Positions 35,051 through 40,612 of a stretch of 40,612 nt of DNA are shown here, piece after piece. Numbering within the stretch: the first letter of the stretch is position 1; each line of letters opens with the position of its first letter. The stretch lies in the NCBI GenBank assembly GCA_963748095.1, contig CAVVIO010000048.1:1-40612 (forward strand). The letters are read 5' to 3'. This DNA is from CAVVIO01 sp963748095. GTDB lineage: Bacteria; Bacteroidota; Bacteroidia; Bacteroidales; UBA10428. The translations under genes and the position numbers were made by a program. The notes under the pieces were generated by a model. It had not been told where the DNA came from. It ran no database searches and saw only the letters and a program-made list of their open reading frames with translations.

Positions 35051-35279
35051 TTAGAAAGTTAATAATTTGGAATTATAGTTACATCTATTGCTTTTTACAT
35101 TCAAAAAATAAATTCCGCTCTTCAGATTTCCAATCTGAAGTAGACTATTATTAATATTTTTCTGAGAAAAAAATACGTTACCTGAAACGTCAAAAATCTT
35201 TATGCTTGAATTTAAGTTAGATTCATCAAGTTTAATAGATAAATTCCCTGAGTTGGGATTTGGATAAATTTTTAATGTT
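35051..35279 (-). other. Out-of-frame T9SS type A sorting domain of the GH11 xylanase
   Basis: In the minus-strand frame shifted by one base from the xylanase, about 75 codons read TLKIYPNPNSGNLSIKL, then IKIFDVSGNV, GNLKSGIYFLNVKS and KLLTF before a stop at 35051. This is a standard Por secretion-system C-terminal sorting domain, which directs export by the type IX system and surface attachment. The frames join at TTT 35278-35280 (AAA in the gene); with one base removed the reading passes directly from VAIVPT to TLKIYPNPN. Confidence 0.85.
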
Positions 35280-36050
35280 TGTTGGTACTATTGCAACTCC
35301 TTTTACCCGAACCGGATTGTTATTAACAATAACCTTCAGATCGGTAAATTCAAAGCTGCCACTACTTTGATATCCCTCAACTACAAATGACACCTCATAC
35401 ATCTTTCCCATATCCATACCTAGTTCTTCCCATTTGTTAAAATGATCGGAAATATTTATTGTTCCACTGTCTCGTTTAGTTCTGCGAATACTAAAATATT
35501 GCTGAAAGGTAGTATTACCATTAATGGAAGGCTGATTTACCCGGGTGTTCTCATATATGTCATAAACGCCATCGTTAGCAGTGAAAGAACCTTTTAGGGT
35601 AGCACCGCTTGACATAGATGGTATCCAGTTCCGCCAGTCTTCAATGATGTAATATTCAATTAAAGGATTAACAGTCCATCCATAAACCGATAAATATGAA
35701 TTTCCAGATGCAGAGGATGGGTTGTAATTGCAATTATAGGTTGTATAAAAGGTGCCTATTTCCTGGTGATCCTGTGTTTCATCATATCCTAAACCACGGC
35801 GGGCAAGGTAATTTTCCACATCACGCCATTCACCACTGAATAGGGCTCCGTTCCCAAGAGTCATGCATGCAGTTCCTTGTGAGTTCTGATTCCATAATTC
35901 ATAACGATAACCATCTTGTTCACCAGTAAACTGATCGGAACCGGTTTGTGTACAAAATGTCTGGGAACTTGAATTTTGAATACTAAGAACTAAAAAAATC
36001 AATGTGATACATACTGTTAATTCCGCTTTATATAAATTAGTTTTTTTCAT
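35232..36050 (-). CDS. GH11 endo-1,4-beta-xylanase (C-terminal sorting tail lost by frameshift)
   Basis: A secreted jelly-roll xylanase. Signal peptide residues 1-29 end near NSSSQ. The catalytic domain (about 33-242) carries the nucleophile E132 in NPLIEYYIIEDW and the acid/base E225 in VVEGYQSSGS, plus YRYELWNQ, FSGEWRDVENYLARRGLGY and YLSVYGWTVNP strands typical of GH11. The enzyme cuts internal xylan bonds. The frame ends with NIKNLSKSQLREFIY, which is not family sequence; the true T9SS tail follows in another frame (35051-35279). If restored, the protein is about 332 residues. It is the first of two carbohydrate-active genes, with GH106 345 bp upstream on the same strand. Confidence 0.92.
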   Translation of the reverse strand: MKKTNLYKAELTVCITLIFLVLSIQNSSSQTFCTQTGSDQFTGEQDGYRYELWNQNSQGTACMTLGNGALFSGEWRDVENYLARRGLGYDETQDHQEIGTFYTTYNCNYNPSSASGNSYLSVYGWTVNPLIEYYIIEDWRNWIPSMSSGATLKGSFTANDGVYDIYENTRVNQPSINGNTTFQQYFSIRRTKRDSGTINISDHFNKWEELGMDMGKMYEVSFVVEGYQSSGSFEFTDLKVIVNNNPVRVKGVAIVPTNIKNLSKSQLREFIY

Positions 36051-36278
36051 AATTGTATAAATTTCTAATTTTATATTTTTAAATGATAATCTAACCCTCG
36101 TGAGTTGGTTTCCAGGTGCGAATAATTGTTGGTAACTGCTATATACAAATATTTTGTCCCCAAATTATTCATACGCTTGTATGTTATAAGAAGGATTATT
36201 TCGTGATATTAGTGGTTTTATGACTATAATCAAAATTTATTTTACAATATTTAAATATGCCGGTTACCTTACTTCCCG

Positions 36279-36348
36279 ATCTGAGGTAAGGGATTGATAG
36301 TGAGAGATTCTCCAACAGGCGAAGTGCCTGTCGGCTACCTACCCGATT
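36279..36348. repeat. 70-bp structured repeat, copy A
   Basis: Begins ATCTGAGGTAAGGGATTGAT and ends ACCCGATT. Its centre is the hairpin ACAGGC-GAAGT-GCCTGT (36315-36331). It aligns without gaps with copy B at 40193-40262: about 20 of the first 30 and 8 of the last 10 positions match, while the central hairpin differs in sequence but has exactly the same centre. It lies 47 bp past the stop of the GH106 gene. Nothing else is visible in 36051-36395. Confidence 0.55.
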
Positions 36349-36395
36349 TAGAAACCGTTATAACATTATAACTATTCTCTAAATAAAATATGATA

Positions 36396-39300
36396 TCATT
36401 TTTTAGTTTCACTTTTTTCAAACTTTAGTACCGTCATTGGCCCCATAATTCCGGATGGTTCTAATGGCATGTCCTTATTTAATATTGTTTCGATTGGTGA
36501 AGTGGTAAAAATACTTCTCACACTACCGAATTGAATAAAATCCCCTATGAAACGGTTGCGGCATACATTTGCTAAAGTAATACTCAGGGTGTTTTTCGTT
36601 TTCAAAAATCCCGAAACAGTAAGATTGGTATTGGGAAACCAGATATCTCCCAGCAGAATGCCATTCAAGCGTACTTCAGCTGTTGCATCCAAATTCCCCA
36701 AATTTAATATCAGGGAATCATTGGATTGCAAGTAGCTTTCTGGCAGATTGAAAGTAATGGTATATTTTACCTTACCGGCGAAATATTTAATGGCTGGATC
36801 TTTAAATTCGGTTAACGATTTCAGTTTCGAAATTTCAACCGGATGAATGGAATCTTTTGAAATAGGTAAAAATTCCAATTTTGCTTTATAGTTGACTATA
36901 TTAAATTGTTGCGGTTGAATCAATGATGCATCTATTATTTTATTGTCTGCAGTGATAAACTGATAATCGCCACTCACAGCGCACGTAAAAGAATATTTAC
37001 CATTTTTATATTTCGCCTGTGGGATGGCGGAAAAGTCAATATTGGATTCCTGATCTGGGAAAATTTGTTTACCCGCCAATGAAACTGCCTTAATTGAATG
37101 GTCTGAAACTCCACGCCGAAATAAAAAAATCAAAGATTCACCAGGCTTAAAAGATACAGGAATACGTATTTGATTTTTTTCAATCGAGTAGATTTCCGGC
37201 TTAATGATTGAGCCATTTTCCGGATTCCAGATTTCCGGTATTTTCCCTTCAACTCTAAACAATAGTTCGCGATTCAATAATTTGTTTTGCTGATTAAAAA
37301 CAAAATATGCATCGGTATTTTCAATCCTTTTATGAATAAACATCAATTCCTTTGAATCTGATACATTGCTAGCAAAATCAGGCAACACGTTCAACTCTTT
37401 AAGCACATCGCCGATTGGTTTGCCGTAAATTACTTTTCCTTTTCCATAGTTGTTTTCTGTAGAATCCGTCCTGCCCCAAAGTGCATTAGCTAATTGATTA
37501 AATTCATTAGTATTATTTTCTATTTCCAGTAACGATAACATCTCGGTAGGTTTTGGTCCATATACAACAGCTCCGTCGCTTACCAATTTTGCAATTCTCT
37601 TCAACGTGGCGAATTCCATTGCTTTCCTGTCAGGTAGCAGTAATATTGAGAATAATTGCTTTCCGCCAAATGAAATTTTTCCGTTTATAACTTTTGCCTT
37701 CATAAGTATATCCATATTACAGGGATTTGCCCGGAACCCGGAAGGTAAATCCCTAATAATGCTATTATCAAAATATTGGGGCAAGTTATCGCCAATGTAA
37801 AAAATTACATCAACAACTGGTTCACCTTTTTGTAGTACATATTGCACGCGTGATTGGTAAGTAAGCCAATCATGTGCGTACTCCCACCACGGGTTATTTC
37901 GGTTGAAATGTGCTCCAAATTTCCCTAAAGTTACTCCTGGCTTCTTGTCGATTGGTTGGTGAACATAGCTGTGCAGAATTATTTGATTTACTCCAGAACA
38001 AAAAGCCAGGTCTCCGAATGGTTTCAAATTAGCCGGTGATTCGCTATAATGAGCAAAACCCGTATAAGCTTCTGATCCTATAATTTGTTTGTTATCAGCC
38101 AACGCAGAAAAAGTCGGAGCATAAGGGGTGGGCCTGTCAGTTGGGGAATATTCCGGGAATTGATTTTTGTTGGGATTCGCCCAGAATTCAGTCATAGGCA
38201 TATCGACATATTTATTTGATTTTAAAATATCTAAAGGAGGATACATACCACCTCCTCCATAAATGATTTCGGCATGCATTTCCAACTGGTTATTATGACA
38301 TAATTCACTGAAATGTTTGTAATAATTTTGATCAATCAGGTCGGCAATTGTTTTCCGAAAGTCATGCAGAAAAGCTTCTGACATTTTTGTGTTTTCAACC
38401 GTTTCCCCGCATAATACAGGTAACCATTTAATCAAATCATACCGTCTGCGTTTCTGAAATTCTTTTGGGAACTCCTTCGTCCAATTCTGAAATTGAGCTT
38501 CCCAACTGTCGATTAATAAAAACTTAAAAGTATTTCCTTTATAGCTGCCTGCTGAATTAATTAATTTTTCTGCAAAATTTTTAAAATGGGTATTTAGCGC
38601 TGTAGTGTCCATTTTATCGCATTCAAGCCCTTGCCCTTCAGGTGTGGCAGGGCTATTGGTGATGCCGGTGGTGGTATAACCAAAACGGATAATGCACCAT
38701 CGTCCTTTAGGAACTTTCCATTTTAATAAACCATCTTGTGAAACCAGATTGGTAAGGTTGACAATAGAATTCTCAGCTATACCTTTTTTTGAAATCTGAG
38801 AACTATTATCGAAATATTTTTCTGATAATGCACTTACCGAAACTGTTTTTTCGAGCAAATTAGAAATCTCAGGAGAATAAGAAGGTTTATCATTATTATT
38901 CAACAATTCAAGCTCAGCAACCGGATAATCACCTCCATCGCTTGTGCATTCCAGTTTAAAGAATTTTGCTTTCGTGGGCGAAAAATTGGCTGTAATGGAT
39001 TTATTAAGACCAATAAATTCAAGATCAGCAATCTTTGAGAATGATTTGCCGTCACTTGAAGCAGAAAGCACAAAGTGACTGCTGATTTTTGACATATCAT
39101 TCCATGTAAATGGCAGATGGGGGAACAAAGCAATTTTATCAGCTGTAAAATCAGATTTAAAAGTAATACTAATAACATCACCTTTCTTAACCTTTATTTC
39201 ACTTTTAGGGTTGCCATCAAAAAGCAATGTTTTAGTGTTAAGGTTGTTTAGTGTTATAATGGGAGAGGATTTTCTGAAAGAATTGAAATTCTCTTCTGTA

Positions 39301-39815
39301 GGAAAAGCAACTACAGCAAAATCCCTGTAAAAATCTTCTATTGCCGGGGGTTGTTCCAGTTGAATATTAACTTCTTTACCTCCATCCAAATAAGTTTTTG
39401 ACCAGACATAGGTTTTCATCGACTTTTCGGGCGATATCCAGGGGCCTCCACTGGTGCTCCAGCCATCGCAGTTGTGAACACCAATGGTTAATCCCAACCG
39501 TTTTGCTTCTTTTAATGCAAATTGAAACATCTCAAACCATTCCGGGGAATCGAATTTAATGGAAGGAACATCTAATTTACAGGAAACAAATCCTCCCACA
39601 TTTAATATGGTGGCTTGGGTAATCCCTTGTTGTTTCATCGATTCCAGATCCTTTGTAATTCCTTCTTTGGTTATGTTTCCGCTTATCCAGTGCCACCAGG
39701 TATGTACTTCGGTTGAGGGTGGGGGAGTTTTAAAATCAGCATTGTTCAATATAGGTTGTGAATAGCTTATAGTGCTTATTAACCAAATCAGAGGTAAGAA
39801 TTTATACTTTTTCAT
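36396..39815 (-). CDS. GH106 alpha-L-rhamnosidase-like glycoside hydrolase
   Basis: A 1139-residue secreted enzyme with signal peptide 1-19 (MKKYKFLPLIWLISTISYS). The GH106 N-terminal pattern FKTPPPSTEVHTWWHWISGN, then ITKEGITKDLESMKQQGI and VHNCDGWSTSGGPWI, marks the catalytic barrel. It continues through EFQKRRRYDL, LEMHAEIIYGGGG and GSEAYTGFAHYSES. The C-terminal part (about 1010-1115) is a galactose-binding-like beta-sandwich (LGNLDATAEVRLNG, LLGDIWFPN). GH106 enzymes release terminal alpha-L-rhamnose, for example from rhamnogalacturonan or plant glycosides. No T9SS tail is present, so a periplasmic location is likely. The partner gene is the GH11 xylanase downstream. No SusC/SusD pair is in the window. 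Confidence 0.9.
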   Translation of the reverse strand: MKKYKFLPLIWLISTISYSQPILNNADFKTPPPSTEVHTWWHWISGNITKEGITKDLESMKQQGITQATILNVGGFVSCKLDVPSIKFDSPEWFEMFQFALKEAKRLGLTIGVHNCDGWSTSGGPWISPEKSMKTYVWSKTYLDGGKEVNIQLEQPPAIEDFYRDFAVVAFPTEENFNSFRKSSPIITLNNLNTKTLLFDGNPKSEIKVKKGDVISITFKSDFTADKIALFPHLPFTWNDMSKISSHFVLSASSDGKSFSKIADLEFIGLNKSITANFSPTKAKFFKLECTSDGGDYPVAELELLNNNDKPSYSPEISNLLEKTVSVSALSEKYFDNSSQISKKGIAENSIVNLTNLVSQDGLLKWKVPKGRWCIIRFGYTTTGITNSPATPEGQGLECDKMDTTALNTHFKNFAEKLINSAGSYKGNTFKFLLIDSWEAQFQNWTKEFPKEFQKRRRYDLIKWLPVLCGETVENTKMSEAFLHDFRKTIADLIDQNYYKHFSELCHNNQLEMHAEIIYGGGGMYPPLDILKSNKYVDMPMTEFWANPNKNQFPEYSPTDRPTPYAPTFSALADNKQIIGSEAYTGFAHYSESPANLKPFGDLAFCSGVNQIILHSYVHQPIDKKPGVTLGKFGAHFNRNNPWWEYAHDWLTYQSRVQYVLQKGEPVVDVIFYIGDNLPQYFDNSIIRDLPSGFRANPCNMDILMKAKVINGKISFGGKQLFSILLLPDRKAMEFATLKRIAKLVSDGAVVYGPKPTEMLSLLEIENNTNEFNQLANALWGRTDSTENNYGKGKVIYGKPIGDVLKELNVLPDFASNVSDSKELMFIHKRIENTDAYFVFNQQNKLLNRELLFRVEGKIPEIWNPENGSIIKPEIYSIEKNQIRIPVSFKPGESLIFLFRRGVSDHSIKAVSLAGKQIFPDQESNIDFSAIPQAKYKNGKYSFTCAVSGDYQFITADNKIIDASLIQPQQFNIVNYKAKLEFLPISKDSIHPVEISKLKSLTEFKDPAIKYFAGKVKYTITFNLPESYLQSNDSLILNLGNLDATAEVRLNGILLGDIWFPNTNLTVSGFLKTKNTLSITLANVCRNRFIGDFIQFGSVRSIFTTSPIETILNKDMPLEPSGIMGPMTVLKFEKSETKK

Positions 39816-40192
39816 ATTTTAATTTTCAGGTTTTATAAGTAGGGAATCAATTTTAAAATTAATATCAAATTTTGTTTTTAATCAGTCTAATAGTTTTACA
39901 ATTGTCTCAATTAATAATCCAGCAGTTTTTCTAATGGTCTCCAAACGGTTGTAGAAAGCTCTTGTAAAAGTTTAATACGGACAGCAGGCAAGTTATGAAA
40001 ATTTATTTTCACAGATTCAAGAACAAATAGATTTTATACAGAGGGTGATCCGCAAATATACGGGAAGTCCCACATAGGTAAGTTGGTGTTAAATATTAAG
40101 CTAAATAATAAGTCACAAAGACTGCCCCGGATTTAATTCAAAGGTGGTCCGGGTGACCTGTGCATAGACAGAAGGGAAAAGCACTTTTTGCA

Positions 40193-40262
40193 ATCTTTGA
40201 TAGGGATATGATAATGAGAGGCATACTGGTGGGCTTTCAGCACACTGGTTATTTACTCGATT
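40193..40262. repeat. 70-bp structured repeat, copy B
   Basis: Begins ATCTTTGATAGGGATATGAT and ends ACTCGATT. Its central hairpin 40225-40249 pairs ACTGGTG and GCT with AGC and CACTGGT around a TTC loop, with one internal mismatch and two G-T pairs. It is in the same orientation as copy A at 36279, so the pair flanks the GH106 gene as direct repeats. A short CCCGGA/TCCGGG dyad lies about 40 bp before it. The remaining gap 39816-40563 shows no gene. Confidence 0.55.
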
Positions 40263-40563
40263 AAGTGGCGTTTTTTGTTCGCAACTAACTGATATTCCAA
40301 ATCTCTTTTCTGCTTCAATGAAGAAGATATTCCGGGAAAAAGCAAATGATTTGAAGTGACAATAATACAAAGTGACGTGGGTTTTCTGTTAAAATAGTTC
40401 GTCGTAGAATCTTTCTGCGGACAAGGTAGGAAGTGCACTGGAAGACCTAGTCTGTCAGCTATTTACACGATTGTACGCTACCAGTATTATTATTAAAAGT
40501 CATCTGTTAAATATATTATTAATCTTTTCGTTAACCTAAACAATTTTAAGAAAGAAATCTAAA

Positions 40564-40612
40564 TCAATTCTCTAACCATTTTTTAAAATCCTGTACTTTT
40601 TCACGGCTTACT
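40564..40612 (-). CDS. Possible C-terminal end of a gene entering from the right edge
   Basis: On the minus strand, 15 codons reading VSREKVQDFKKWLEN and a TGA stop run in from the window edge. The amphipathic, charged end looks like a real helix, but the fragment is too short to name. The other frames of this stretch have stops or no protein-like composition. Confidence 0.3.
   Translation of the reverse strand, partial: VSREKVQDFKKWLEN

Noticed and set aside
40113..40370. 85-codon minus-strand frame across repeat copy B
   Set aside because: It is a translation of the repeat and its hairpins, with no domain and odd composition.
1..40612. CRISPR arrays, integrases, transposases and phage genes
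   Set aside because: No regularly spaced identical repeats and no such coding sequence were found on either strand.

Overview
The window looks like chromosomal DNA of a member of the Bacteroidota, probably a Bacteroidales/Marinilabiliales-type environmental or gut organism. The evidence is the AT-rich sequence with long AT-rich spacers, a type IX secretion (T9SS) sorting tail, an SprB-repeat/OmpA protein, promoter-like matches to the Bacteroidota -33 TTG / -7 TAnnTTTG pattern, and weak Shine-Dalgarno sites. It has no rRNA, tRNA, CRISPR array, integrase or transposase. Several intergenic regions are unusually rich in inverted repeats.

Layout. 1-2.6 kb: tail of a radical SAM enzyme, an AmpG-like MFS transporter, a small cupin and a HEAT-like protein. 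2.7-9.6 kb: a signalling block with two multi-PAS histidine kinases, a stand-alone receiver, and ssb. 8.2-9.2 kb: a gene-free island packed with dyads. 10-15 kb: metA (predicted acetyl-CoA type), a secreted OB-fold-like protein, a ferredoxin-reductase-like flavoprotein, rlmN and a SPOR-domain protein. 15.2-19.2 kb: a tiny membrane protein, an OLD-like ATPase with a Rad50-style CxxC in its coiled coil, a SpoIIE/PP2C phosphatase and a second tiny membrane protein. 19.2-24.3 kb: a surface pair (TPR-like/propeller protein and SprB-OmpA protein), pyrD, and an XRE regulator with an array of TTACATATGTAA-like palindromes. 25.3-30.2 kb: a frameshifted dicarboxylate symporter convergent with a large FAD/Fe-S 2-hydroxyacid dehydrogenase, then a DUF2867 protein. 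30.5-34.8 kb: three DEAD-box RNA helicases, two of them with altered motif II. 35-40.6 kb: a GH11 xylanase whose T9SS tail is in another frame, and a GH106 alpha-L-rhamnosidase flanked by two 70-bp structured direct repeats.

How the genes fit together. The kinases and lone receiver could form a phosphorelay without a DNA-binding output in the window. The symporter and FAD/Fe-S dehydrogenase suggest uptake and oxidation of an organic acid. GH11 and GH106 suggest plant polysaccharide breakdown at the cell surface or periplasm. Three genes (hybrid kinase start, symporter, xylanase tail) are each restored by removing one base from a run of 3-4 identical bases. That shared pattern argues for consensus errors in the assembly, although real mutations cannot be excluded. 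The best candidates for something undescribed are the hook-bearing OLD-like ATPase, the nested-dyad element at 8.87-9.10 kb, the structure-conserved repeats around the GH106 gene, and the palindrome array around the XRE gene.
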